This document shows, one piece after another, positions 16,551 through 24,798 of a stretch of DNA of 54,226 bases. The notes under the pieces are model-generated. The model searched no databases. It was not told the origin of the DNA and saw only the letters and a program-made list of their open reading frames with translations. The stretch lies in assembly GCA_019309485.1 (NCBI GenBank), contig JAFDGC010000023.1:1-54226 (forward strand), read 5' to 3'. The stretch is from Deltaproteobacteria bacterium (GTDB lineage: Bacteria > Desulfobacterota > Desulfobacteria > Desulfobacterales > UBA2156). Every line of letters starts with the position of its first letter. The first letter of the stretch is position 1. The translations under genes were made by a program, and so were the position numbers.

Positions 16551-17162
16551 ATGACAGTCCCAGCCCATGCGTATGATCCGGAAGCCGCCAGATCCCTCAT
16601 CGTCGAGGTGAGCGAACGTTCCGGGCAGAACCTTCTGGCCTGCTACCAGTGCCGGCGGTGCGCCGCGGGGTGCCCGGTGGGGGAGGAGACGGGTTATGTC
16701 ACCCCGGACCGCTTGATCCGGATGATCGCCCTGGGGGATCGACAGGCGGCCCTGGAAAATGAACTGGTATGGCGGTGTGTCTCCTGTTACACCTGCGGGA
16801 CCCGGTGTCCCAATGACATCCAGACGGCCCGCATCACCGAAACCCTCAAAAAGATGGCCAAGGAGGCCCACCTGGAGCCCTTGCGCCCCAAAATCGCCGA
16901 TTTTCACAGCGCCTTCCTCGAATCCGGTGTCCGCTGGGGCCGGGCCAACGAAATGGAGTTCATGGGGATATATGAGGTGAAAGGCGCCCTGAGGAGCATG
17001 AAGAAAAAGGACTTCAAGTCCATCGCCGAAGAGCTCAAGACCCAGGCCGATTTGGGGCTTTCCATGTTCAAGCGCAAACGGATGCACATGGGTCTCCAGG
17101 TTTCCGCGGGGCGCAAGGAGATTCAACGCCTCCAAAAGAAGGCCAGCCAGAAAAAGAGGTAA
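16551..17162 (+). CDS. hdrC: heterodisulfide reductase subunit C-like ferredoxin protein
   Basis: The 203-residue protein carries two [4Fe-4S] motifs of HdrC type: CYQCRRCAAGC (Cys31, 34, 37, 41) and CVSCYTCGTRC (Cys76, 79, 82, 86), each followed by Pro. It is the electron carrier between HdrA and HdrB in HdrABC complexes. The start follows AATAAGGAGTGCTCG. It is the first gene of the six-gene operon and hdrB begins 4 bases after its stop. The C-terminal tail is rich in Lys and Arg. Confidence 0.93.
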   Translation: MTVPAHAYDPEAARSLIVEVSERSGQNLLACYQCRRCAAGCPVGEETGYVTPDRLIRMIALGDRQAALENELVWRCVSCYTCGTRCPNDIQTARITETLKKMAKEAHLEPLRPKIADFHSAFLESGVRWGRANEMEFMGIYEVKGALRSMKKKDFKSIAEELKTQADLGLSMFKRKRMHMGLQVSAGRKEIQRLQKKASQKKR

Positions 17163-17165
17163 CGA

Positions 17166-18050
17166 ATGGATATCGCGTACTATCCCGGTTGTTCGCTGAA
17201 AGCCTCATCCGCCCTTTATGACGTCCAGAGCCGGCGGGTCTTCGAGGGGCTGGGGATTTATCTGAAAGAAATACCGGATTGGAATTGCTGCGGCGCCACT
17301 TCCGCCGGCAAAGTGGATGATTTTCTGGCCATGGCCATGCCGGCGCGGAATCTGGGCATCGCCGAAGCCACTGGGTTGGCCGAAATGGTGATCCCCTGTT
17401 CGGCCTGCTACTCCCGAACCCTGGTGGCCCAAAACCGGCTGGAAAAGGATCCGGTCCTGAAAGACACCATCAATGCCGAGCTTTCCCGAAAGGTCGGCGG
17501 CGGCATCAAGGTGTCGTCCATCCTGGAGGTGCTGCTCACCGCGGTGGCATCGGGGGACGTGGCCAAAAGCATCCGGGTGGACAAGAAGACGCTGAAAGGA
17601 TTTAAACCAGCCTGTTATTACGGATGCCTCCAGACCCGGTTCCCCGAAGCGGTGCCGGTTCCCGACGATGTGGAAAACCCCCAGGGCATGGAAAAGGTGC
17701 TCAAGGCCCTCGGCATCCAGGCCCTGGATTGGAGCTACAAGACGGATTGCTGCGGCGCGTCCGCCGCCGTCACGGACGCGGACGCCTCCGACGCCCTCAT
17801 GGCCCGGATCATGAAAGACGCCGTGGCCCGGGGCGCCAACTGTTTCGTGGTCACCTGCCCCATGTGCCAGCTGAATCTGGATGCCTATCAGGACCGGCTC
17901 GGTCCCAAGCACGGTATCCGGGAAAGGCTTCCGGTCTATTTCATTACCGAGATTTTGGGCCTGGCCATGGGAATGGGCGTTGAGGAGCTTCAAATCGACC
18001 GGCACCTCACGGATGCCACTACGCTTTTGAAGGAGTTGGAGCTGATATGA
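17166..18050 (+). CDS. hdrB: heterodisulfide reductase subunit B-like protein
   Basis: The 294-residue product has two CCG domains, the hallmark of HdrB: WNCCGATSAG (Cys41, Cys42) with IPCSACYSR (Cys78, Cys81) and, in the second half, CYYGC, TDCCGASAAV and TCPMCQLNLD. These bind the noncubane [4Fe-4S] clusters that cleave the disulfide in methanogens. In an operon with metVF the acceptor need not be a heterodisulfide. No membrane segment is present. The stop overlaps the start of hdrA (ATGA). Confidence 0.93.
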   Translation: MDIAYYPGCSLKASSALYDVQSRRVFEGLGIYLKEIPDWNCCGATSAGKVDDFLAMAMPARNLGIAEATGLAEMVIPCSACYSRTLVAQNRLEKDPVLKDTINAELSRKVGGGIKVSSILEVLLTAVASGDVAKSIRVDKKTLKGFKPACYYGCLQTRFPEAVPVPDDVENPQGMEKVLKALGIQALDWSYKTDCCGASAAVTDADASDALMARIMKDAVARGANCFVVTCPMCQLNLDAYQDRLGPKHGIRERLPVYFITEILGLAMGMGVEELQIDRHLTDATTLLKELELI

Positions 18051-21000
18051 ACCAGGAGAACACCAGCCAGGCCGTCAAGCGCGGATCGGTTTTGATTGTG
18101 GGCGGAGGCATCGGCGGCATGCAGGCCGGACTCGATCTGGCCGACAGCGGATACAAGGTCCACATGATCCAGAAGGATTCCTCCATCGGCGGGACCATGG
18201 TCATGCTGGACAAGACCTTCCCCACCGGGGATTGTTCCATGTGCATGATCTCCCCCAAGATGGTGGAGCTGGGACGGCACAGGAACATAGATATTTACAC
18301 CCTGGCCACGGTGACCTCCGTGGAAGGGGTTCCGGGGGATTTTACCGTGACGATCCGGGAGCAGGCCCGATACGTGGATCCGGTGCTATGCACCGGGTGC
18401 GGGATCTGCGAGGAAAAATGCCCCAAGAAGGTCACCAGTGAATACGAACAGGCCCTGACGACGCGAAAGGCCATCTTTTCGCTGTTTCCCCAGGCATTGC
18501 CCAACACGCGGGTCATCGACCGGGATACCTGCATCTATTTCCAGAAGGGCAAATGCCGGGCCTGCGAAAAGTTTTGCCCCTCAAAAGCCATCAAGTTTGA
18601 TGACACGGACAAGGAATACGAACTCCGTGTGGGAGCCATCATCCTGGGCCCGGGTCTTGACCGCTACAACCCCCGGGTGCGCCAGGAGTTGGGATTTGAG
18701 CGCTGGCCCAACGTGGTGACCTCGATCCAGTTCGAACGGATCCTGTCGGCCTCCGGCCCTTACAATGGGGAGGTCAAGCGGCCCGGTGACGGGAAACACC
18801 CCCAGCGAGTGGCCTGGATCCAGTGCGTGGGATCCCGGGATTCCCACAACGCCAATCCCTGGTGTTCCTCTGTCTGCTGCATGTACGCCACGAAACAGGC
18901 CATCATCGCCAAGGAACATGACGCCCGCATCGAACCCACCATTTTCTATATGGAGATGCGCGCCTTCGGCAAGGACTTCGACAAATACGTGGACCGGGCT
19001 CAAAAGGAATTCGGGGTGACTTACCGCCGGGCCATGGTCTCCATGGTGCGGGAGGAACCCGGCACGGGAAACCTGGTGCTGCGATACGCCCAAGAGGACG
19101 GCTTCCTGAAAGACGAACGGTTCGATATGGTGGTCCTTTCCATCGGATTCCAGCCCCATGCCGATGCCCTGGAGTTTGCCAGGACCTTCGGTATCGAGCC
19201 CAATAAATACCGGTTCGCCAAGACCGGCACGTTCAATCCCGTGGAAACCACCCGGCCCGGGGTTTACGTGACCGGAATCTACCAGGGTCCCAAGGACATC
19301 CCGGAAACCGTCATGCAGGGAAGCGCGGTGGCCGGCCGGGCCATGGCGATGCTCGGAGAGGCCCGGGGCACCGAAGTGACGGTAAAAGAACTTCCGCCCG
19401 AGCGGGATGTCAGGGAGGAAGAACCCCGCATCGGGCTTTTCGTTTGCCACTGCGGCATCAACATCTCACAGACCGTGGATGTCAAAAAAGTGGCCGAGGT
19501 GGGCGAAACCCTTCCCGGTGTGGCCCATGCCGAAGACATGCTCTATGCCTGCGCCCAAGACAGCCAGGACAAAATCAAAAAACTCGTCAAGGAAAAGAAC
19601 CTCAACCGCGTGGTGGTGGCCTCCTGCACCCCCCGGACCCACGAGCCCTTGTTCCAGGAGACCATCCGGGATGCCGGACTGAACAAATACCTCTTCGAAT
19701 TGGCCGACATCCGGGAGCAGTGTTCCTGGTGCCACATGGGGCAACGGGAAGTGGCTACGAAAAAAGCCATGGACATCGTACGGATGAACGTGGCCAAGGC
19801 CAAACTCCTCCAGCCCGTGGAAACAGGCTCGGTGGGGGTGACGCCGGCGGCACTGGTCATCGGCGGCGGCATCGCCGGGATGACGGCAGCCTTGTCCCTG
19901 GCCGACCAGGGGTACCACGCCCACATCGTGGAAATGGAAGACCGGCTCGGCGGACTCCTCAACAATCTGTACCGGACCCTGGACGGGGGCAATGTCCAGG
20001 CCCATCTCAAAGAGACCATCGCCAAGGTCACGGCCCATCCCAACATCACGGTCCATATGGGGACCCGGGTGAAAAAAACCGACGGATTCGTGGGCAACTT
20101 CAAGACCACCCTTGCCGACGACACCCACGTGGACCATGGGGCCATTGTCATCACCACGGGGGGCATGGAATATTCCCCCACGGAATATCTCTTCGGCGAA
20201 ACCGACCGGGTCATTACCCAGCGCCAGCTCGAACGGCGGCTGGCCATGGCCGGTCCCCGATCAAAAGAACGCTACGTCATGATCCAGTGTGTGGGTTCCC
20301 GGGAGGAACCCCACAACTATTGTTCCCGGGTCTGCTGCCAGGATGCCGTGAAAAACGCCATCGCCATCAAAGAAAAGGCGCCCGATGCCCAGGTGACCAT
20401 TCTGTACCGCGATATCCGCACCTACGGGCTCCGGGAGGATTACTATAAGAGGGCCCGGGACCTGGGTGTCCTTTTCGTTTTGTACAAGGTGGAACAAAAG
20501 CCGGTGGTGGAAAAGAGCGGTTACGGTCTCAAGGTGACGGCATTCGACTATCTTCTGCAAAAAGAAATCACCTTCTCAACCGATTACGTGGTCCTTTCCA
20601 CCGGGTTGAGGCCCCATCCCACCACGGACAAGGTGGGGGAGATGTACAAGCTGACCCGTAATCCGGACGGGTATTTTCTGGAAGCCCATGTGAAGCTCAG
20701 GCCCGTGGATTTTCCCAGTGAAGGGATCTTCGTGGCCGGGCTGGCCCATGCCCCCAAAAACCTGGACGAGACCATCAGCCAGGCCATGGCTGCGGCCGGG
20801 CGTGCCGGGGTGCTGCTGTCCCATGACCGGCTGAGCGTTTCCGGGATCATCTCCAAACATGATCGGGACCTGTGCATGTCCTGCCTGACCTGCTTCCGGG
20901 TGTGTCCCTTTGATTCCCCGTATATCGATGAAGACGGAAAGGTCAGCCATAACGAGGTCAAATGCGTGGGGTGCGGCATCTGCGCATCCGTTTGTCCCAT

Positions 21001-21079
21001 GAAGGCATTTCAGGTCAATAATTTCAGGGACGATCAGATCGTGGCCATGATCGACGCCCTGACCGAGAGTGCGTCTTAA
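18047..21079 (+). CDS. hdrA: HdrA-like flavoprotein, double-length form
   Basis: The 1010-residue protein is two HdrA-type modules in tandem. Module 1: FAD motif LIVGGGIGGMQAGLDLA (about 16-32), a ferredoxin-type CTGCGICEEKC, then CRACEKFCP and an IQCVGSR motif. Module 2 starts near 460 with LFVCHCGINIS, then a second FAD motif LVIGGGIAGMTAALSLA (about 603), another IQCVGSR and, at about 943-985, two more [4Fe-4S] motifs, CMSCLTCFRVC and CVGCGICASVC. HdrA is the flavin-based bifurcating or branching subunit. Two FAD sites in one chain replace the usual single HdrA. mvhD starts 13 bases after the stop. Confidence 0.92.
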   Translation: MNQENTSQAVKRGSVLIVGGGIGGMQAGLDLADSGYKVHMIQKDSSIGGTMVMLDKTFPTGDCSMCMISPKMVELGRHRNIDIYTLATVTSVEGVPGDFTVTIREQARYVDPVLCTGCGICEEKCPKKVTSEYEQALTTRKAIFSLFPQALPNTRVIDRDTCIYFQKGKCRACEKFCPSKAIKFDDTDKEYELRVGAIILGPGLDRYNPRVRQELGFERWPNVVTSIQFERILSASGPYNGEVKRPGDGKHPQRVAWIQCVGSRDSHNANPWCSSVCCMYATKQAIIAKEHDARIEPTIFYMEMRAFGKDFDKYVDRAQKEFGVTYRRAMVSMVREEPGTGNLVLRYAQEDGFLKDERFDMVVLSIGFQPHADALEFARTFGIEPNKYRFAKTGTFNPVETTRPGVYVTGIYQGPKDIPETVMQGSAVAGRAMAMLGEARGTEVTVKELPPERDVREEEPRIGLFVCHCGINISQTVDVKKVAEVGETLPGVAHAEDMLYACAQDSQDKIKKLVKEKNLNRVVVASCTPRTHEPLFQETIRDAGLNKYLFELADIREQCSWCHMGQREVATKKAMDIVRMNVAKAKLLQPVETGSVGVTPAALVIGGGIAGMTAALSLADQGYHAHIVEMEDRLGGLLNNLYRTLDGGNVQAHLKETIAKVTAHPNITVHMGTRVKKTDGFVGNFKTTLADDTHVDHGAIVITTGGMEYSPTEYLFGETDRVITQRQLERRLAMAGPRSKERYVMIQCVGSREEPHNYCSRVCCQDAVKNAIAIKEKAPDAQVTILYRDIRTYGLREDYYKRARDLGVLFVLYKVEQKPVVEKSGYGLKVTAFDYLLQKEITFSTDYVVLSTGLRPHPTTDKVGEMYKLTRNPDGYFLEAHVKLRPVDFPSEGIFVAGLAHAPKNLDETISQAMAAAGRAGVLLSHDRLSVSGIISKHDRDLCMSCLTCFRVCPFDSPYIDEDGKVSHNEVKCVGCGICASVCPMKAFQVNNFRDDQIVAMIDALTESAS

Positions 21080-21092
21080 GGAGGATTGTCTG

Positions 21093-21593
21093 ATGGGAAA
21101 CCAAGCCCAAGCGGCCGCTTTTGAAGAGGATCCGGCCGTGGAAAAACCGGCCGAAATCCCCGAAGGGTGGGAACCGACCATCGTGGCCTTTGCCTGTCAC
21201 TACTGCGCCTTTGCCGCGGCCGACCTGGCCGGGGTCATGCGGCTGTCCTACCCGCCCAATGTCAAAGTGATCCGGCTCCCCTGCACGGGAAAGCTGGATG
21301 AATATTATGTGTTAAGGGCGTTTGTGCGGGGAGTGGACGGCGTCTTCGTGGCCGGCTGACTGGAAGGACAATGTCATTTCCTGGAAGGAAATTTAAACGC
21401 CAAGAAAAAGGTCGCCCGGCTCAAGCACTTGTTACAGGAAGTGGAGATCGATCCCCGGAGGGTGGAGATGTACAATCTCTCAGCGGCCATGGGTCCCCGC
21501 TGGGCCGAAATTTGCACCACGTTTACGAAAACCGTCAAAGACCTGGGACCTTCCCCGGTGTGGCTGGCAGATCAAAAGCGCAAGGAAAAATAG
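21093..21593 (+). CDS. mvhD: selenocysteine-containing MvhD-type iron-sulfur subunit (TGA at 21357 read as Sec)
   Basis: The ATG at 21093 follows AAGGAGG. Reading ends at a TGA (21357-21359) after 88 codons if taken as stop, but in the same frame 77 more codons continue the MvhD family sequence to a TAG at 21591. With Sec the protein has 166 residues: Cys35 and Cys38 (FACHYC), Cys64 (LPCTGK), Sec89 in VAGULEGQCHFLEGN and Cys94, which are the [2Fe-2S] ligand positions of the family. Sec replaces the Cys of the family's AGC motif. The product hands electrons between HdrA and its partner. Sec forms of this family are known in methanogens (VhuD). A stem-loop follows the TGA. Confidence 0.9.
21357..21392 (+). 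promoter_or_regulatory. candidate bacterial SECIS element after the mvhD TGA
   Basis: TGA is followed, 16 bases later, by ATTTCC (21376-21381), a five-base loop TGGAA (21382-21386) and GGAAAT (21387-21392), a perfect 6-bp stem. The loop starts 22 bases after the TGA and has G at its second position, which fits bacterial SECIS rules as I know them (apical loop 16-37 bases from the UGA, G among the first two loop bases). The hairpin lies within the coding sequence. Confidence 0.7.
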
Positions 21594-21603
21594 CGGAGGA
21601 GAT

Positions 21604-22287
21604 ATGATCGTTGCAAAAAGAAAACCCATCGAAGAGATCAAGGAACTGCTTTCGGGGTATCAAAAGGTCCTGAACGTGGGTTGCGGGACGTGTGTCTCCG
21701 TCTGCCTGGTGGGCGGGGAAAAGGAGGTCAACATCCTCAACGCCGAAATCGAGATGTCCCGTAAAATGGAGGACAACCCCATCGAGATGGGGGCCGCCTG
21801 CGTGGAGCGGCAGTGCGACCGGGAGTTCTTGGCCGCCCTGGACGACAAGGTGGGAGAGTACGAGGCCCTCATGTCCATGGCCTGCGGCGTGGGCATCCAG
21901 TTTCTGGCGGAACGGTTCCCGGACAAGCCGGTCCTTCCGGCGGTGAATACCACGGGTCTTGCCGTGAATCAGGACATCGGGTGGTACGAAGAGCGGTGCC
22001 GCTCCTGCGGGAACTGTGTCCTGGGCTGGACCGCCGGCATCTGTCCCGTCACCATGTGTGCCAAGAGCCTTTACAACGGCCCCTGCGGCGGGACCAACAA
22101 GGGGAGCTGCGAGATCCACACGGATCAACCCTGTGCCTGGCACATGATTTATGAGCGGCTCTCCCAGCAGGGGCGCCTCGATCTGCTCATGAAGGTGCAC
22201 CCTGCCAACGACTGGCAGGATATCGGGCCCCGAACCCTGATTCAACCGGGATACGAAAAGACCGTGGAAGAAGGACAAAAAAAATAG
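21604..22287 (+). CDS. metV: MetV: zinc-binding methylene-THF reductase partner protein
   Basis: The 227-residue protein matches the family of the MetF-associated protein MetV (methylene-tetrahydrofolate reductase C-terminal domain). It is Cys-rich: CGTCVSVC near residue 27, CVERQCDRE near 66, and CRSCGNCVLGWTAGICPVTMC in the second half, with GPCGG after it. In acetogens MetV pairs with MetF and supplies iron-sulfur or zinc sites needed for electron input. The start follows GCGGAGGAG. metF lies 73 bases downstream. Confidence 0.9.
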   Translation: MIVAKRKPIEEIKELLSGYQKVLNVGCGTCVSVCLVGGEKEVNILNAEIEMSRKMEDNPIEMGAACVERQCDREFLAALDDKVGEYEALMSMACGVGIQFLAERFPDKPVLPAVNTTGLAVNQDIGWYEERCRSCGNCVLGWTAGICPVTMCAKSLYNGPCGGTNKGSCEIHTDQPCAWHMIYERLSQQGRLDLLMKVHPANDWQDIGPRTLIQPGYEKTVEEGQKK

Positions 22288-22359
22288 CCTAGGGGAAACC
22301 GCCCGTCGCCGCAAGACGGATATCATCGTTAAGAAGGAATACAGCAGGGGAAGGCGAAC

Positions 22360-23286
22360 ATGAAATCAGGAAGCAATTTGGAAAAGATTTTGGAAGCAGG
22401 ACATTTTGCGTTTACGGGCGAACTGGGTCCCCCCCGGGGCGCCAATGCCGAGGAAGTGCGGAAAAAGGCCGCTTTTTTAAAGGGGAACGTGGACTCGGTG
22501 AACATCACGGACAATCAGACAGCCATGGTCCGCATGTCCAGCTGGGCGTCTTGCATCCTCCTGCTTCAAGAAGGGATCGAGCCCAACTATCAAATGGTCT
22601 GCCGGGACCGGAACCGCTTGGCCATGCAGTCGGATATTTTAGGCGCCTATGCCCACGGCATCCGGAACATCCTGTGCCTGTCAGGGGATCATTGCAAGTT
22701 CGGAGACCACCCCCAGGCCAAGGGCGTCTTCGATGTGGATTCCATGCAGTTGATCGCCATGGTCAAACAGATGCGTGACGAGGAAAAATTTCTAAGCGGC
22801 GCCGAACTGGACGGTGCCCCCAAGATGTTCATCGGCGCGGCGGCGAATCCCTTTGCAGATCCCTTTGAATGGCGGGTGCACCGCCTGGCCAAAAAGATTG
22901 CGGCCGGAGTCGACTTCATTCAGACCCAGTGCATCTACAACATGGAAAAGTTCCGGGAATACATCAAACAGGCCAACGACATGGGACTGACGGAAAAGGC
23001 CTACGTCCTGGCAGGGGTTACCCCCATGAAGAGTGTCGGCATGGCCAAGTACATGAAAAACAAGGTCCCCGGAATGGATGTTCCCGATGAAATCATCCAG
23101 CGGCTCCAGGGGGTGGACAAGAAAAAGCAAGGGGAAGAGGGAATCAAAATCGCCGTGGAGCAGATCGAGGAATTCAAGGAAATGAAAGGGGTGGCCGGTG
23201 TGCATCTCATGGCCATCGAATGGGAGCACAAGGTCCCGGAAATTGCCGAGATGGCCAAAGTCCTCCCCCGCCCCAAGGTGGATTAA
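22360..23286 (+). CDS. metF: methylene-tetrahydrofolate reductase
   Basis: The 308-residue product is a MetF-type TIM barrel. Typical elements are TGELGPPRGAN with the acid-base Glu21, SVNITDNQ, MVCRDRNRLAMQSDILGAYA near residue 86, NILCLSGDHCKFGDHP, and FIQTQCIYNMEKF near 187. The enzyme converts methylene-THF to methyl-THF, or the reverse in organisms oxidising acetate. It lacks an NAD-binding extension, so electrons must come through MetV and the Hdr-MvhD subunits. A rho-independent terminator ends the operon 35 bases after the stop. Confidence 0.95.
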   Translation: MKSGSNLEKILEAGHFAFTGELGPPRGANAEEVRKKAAFLKGNVDSVNITDNQTAMVRMSSWASCILLLQEGIEPNYQMVCRDRNRLAMQSDILGAYAHGIRNILCLSGDHCKFGDHPQAKGVFDVDSMQLIAMVKQMRDEEKFLSGAELDGAPKMFIGAAANPFADPFEWRVHRLAKKIAAGVDFIQTQCIYNMEKFREYIKQANDMGLTEKAYVLAGVTPMKSVGMAKYMKNKVPGMDVPDEIIQRLQGVDKKKQGEEGIKIAVEQIEEFKEMKGVAGVHLMAIEWEHKVPEIAEMAKVLPRPKVD

Positions 23287-23320
23287 AAACGTCCTCCCTT
23301 CCCATATGCGTATATCTTCA

Positions 23321-23354
23321 ACCGCCCAATGCCCCGGCCGGATCGGGCGGTTTT
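23321..23354 (+). terminator. rho-independent terminator after metF
   Basis: ACCGCCC at 23321-23327 pairs with GGGCGGT (23345-23351), followed by a short T run. It closes the hdrCBA-mvhD-metVF operon. Confidence 0.7.
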
Positions 23355-23612
23355 GCTTTCCGGCCGTCTCCCGGCACTCTTGATATCCCTCCCCGCGGGC
23401 CCGTCGGCGATGCACCCTTTCCGGACTCAATATAATACTATATTATAGGTATTATATAGATATTAGTGAAAAAAGGGTTGCGTTTCAGGCCGGCTTTTGT
23501 TACCTGTCTTTCATACGGTTTTTTTAAACAGGAGATGGAAAGGGGGGATGGATAAACGAAACCGTATGGCCTGCCTGAAAGAACAACATCTTAACATGAA
23601 AAGGAGGTTTCT
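23355..23612. promoter_or_regulatory. AT-rich control region and structured leader of the TAXI gene
   Basis: The 258-base stretch holds an AT-rich palindrome, TATAATAC (23431-23438) and GTATTATA (23449-23456), suited to be an operator or promoter. Further on, TTTCAGGC (23483-23490) pairs with GCCTGAAA (23573-23580), and CATACGGTTT (23512-23521) with AAACCGTATG (23559-23568), giving a large hairpin just upstream of the AAGGAGG ribosome binding site. A frame of 22 codons (23548-23616) overlaps the TAXI start as ATGA and might be a leader peptide. Confidence 0.5.
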
Positions 23613-24593
23613 ATGAAAAAAAGTCTATTTGTCACCATTTTCATGCTCGTCGGTTTTGTGGTCATGATGGGAATTTCTCCGGCGCCTGTTCACGCCCAAG
23701 ACAAGTTCGTGACCATCGGCACAGGGGGGGTTACGGGTGTCTATTATCCCACCGGCGGCGCCATCTGCCGCCTCGTCAACAAGAACAGAGACAAACACGG
23801 CATCCGCTGCACCGTGGAAAGCACGGGCGGGTCGGTTTACAACCTGAACGCCATTGCCGCCGGGGAACTGGACATGGGCGTCTGCCAGTCCGACTGGCAG
23901 TACCACGCTTACAACGGTACCAGCAAGTTCAAGGAACAGGGTCCGAACAAGGACCTGCGGGCCGTCTTTTCCGTTCACCCGGAACCGTTCACCGTGGTCG
24001 CCCGCGCGGATTCCGGGATCAAGAACTTTGAAGATCTCAAAGGGAAGCGCGTCAACATCGGGAACCCCGGCTCAGGTCAGCGCGGCACCATGGAAGTCCT
24101 GATGGAAGCCTATGGATGGACCAAGGAAACCTTTAAACTGGCTTCCGAGCTCAAGTCCGCCGAGCAGTCCCAGGCATTGTGCGACAACAAAATCGATGCC
24201 TTTGTCTTCACCGTGGGGCATCCCAGCGGGTCCATCAAGGAAGCCACCACCACCTGTGATTCAGTGCTCGTGAACGTCACCGGACCGAATGTGGCGAAAT
24301 TGGTCGAAGAAAACAGCTACTACCGCTGGGCCACAATTCCGGGCGGCATGTACCGGGGGAACCCCAATGACGTGAAGACCTTCGGTGTCGGTGCCACCTT
24401 CGTGACCTCCGCCAAGGTCCCCGAAGAAATTATCTACAACGTGGTGAAGGCGGTCTTCGAGAATTTCAAGGATTTCAAGAAGCTGCACCCGGCCTTCGGG
24501 GTTCTGAAAAAAGAGGAAATGATCAAAGACGGTCTTTCGGCGCCGCTTCATCCCGGTGCAATCAAATACTATAAAGAGGCCGGCTTGATGTAG
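23613..24593 (+). CDS. TAXI-family TRAP transporter substrate-binding protein
   Basis: The 326-residue product has a signal peptide ([20 protein letters not shown] and on, likely cleaved after Ala28 of VHA) and a mature TAXI-type binding domain: [24 protein letters not shown] at its start, [25 protein letters not shown] and [20 protein letters not shown] further on. It is periplasmic and gives substrate to the permease gene at 24799. TAXI ligands known elsewhere include glutamate and dicarboxylates; the ligand here cannot be read. The start follows AAGGAGG. A rho-independent terminator follows the stop. Confidence 0.92.
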   Translation: MKKSLFVTIFMLVGFVVMMGISPAPVHAQDKFVTIGTGGVTGVYYPTGGAICRLVNKNRDKHGIRCTVESTGGSVYNLNAIAAGELDMGVCQSDWQYHAYNGTSKFKEQGPNKDLRAVFSVHPEPFTVVARADSGIKNFEDLKGKRVNIGNPGSGQRGTMEVLMEAYGWTKETFKLASELKSAEQSQALCDNKIDAFVFTVGHPSGSIKEATTTCDSVLVNVTGPNVAKLVEENSYYRWATIPGGMYRGNPNDVKTFGVGATFVTSAKVPEEIIYNVVKAVFENFKDFKKLHPAFGVLKKEEMIKDGLSAPLHPGAIKYYKEAGLM

Positions 24594-24600
24594 ATGTCTC

Positions 24601-24638
24601 CGAAAAAGTGCGTCGCTTCCGGGCGGCGCACTTTTTCG
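24601..24638 (+). terminator. rho-independent terminator after the TAXI gene
   Basis: CGAAAAAGTGCG (24601-24612) pairs perfectly with CGCACTTTTTCG (24627-24638), a 12-bp stem with 14-base loop, followed by ATTTT. Placed between the binding protein and permease genes, it would give excess binding protein over permease. Confidence 0.85.
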
Positions 24639-24643
24639 ATTTT

Positions 24644-24700
24644 AAATGGGCATCTTCCTTACTGGGGAGCCCCGCCCTTCAGGGCGGGAGGGCTTTACCC
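24644..24700 (+). repeat. REP-like repeat, second hairpin only
   Basis: AAATGGGCATCTTCCTTACT followed by GGAGCCCCGCCCTTCAGGG and the closing CGGGAGGGCT matches the joiner and hairpin 2 of the copies at 8158-8276 and 16344-16461. Hairpin 1 is missing; its place is taken by the terminator just upstream. Confidence 0.75.
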
Positions 24701-24798
24701 GTGCGGCGGGAGCAACGCCCGTAAAGAAGGATGAGATCCGCATATTCCAAGGGCCATCAAGCATGTGGCCGTCGCCCTCATGATGAAGGACCCCCGTC

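Noticed and set aside
21093-21359. mvhD as an 88-residue truncated pseudogene
   Set aside because: The frame continues with 77 codons of well-conserved family sequence with the right Cys residues, with no second defect; the TGA is at the Cys site and followed by a stem-loop.
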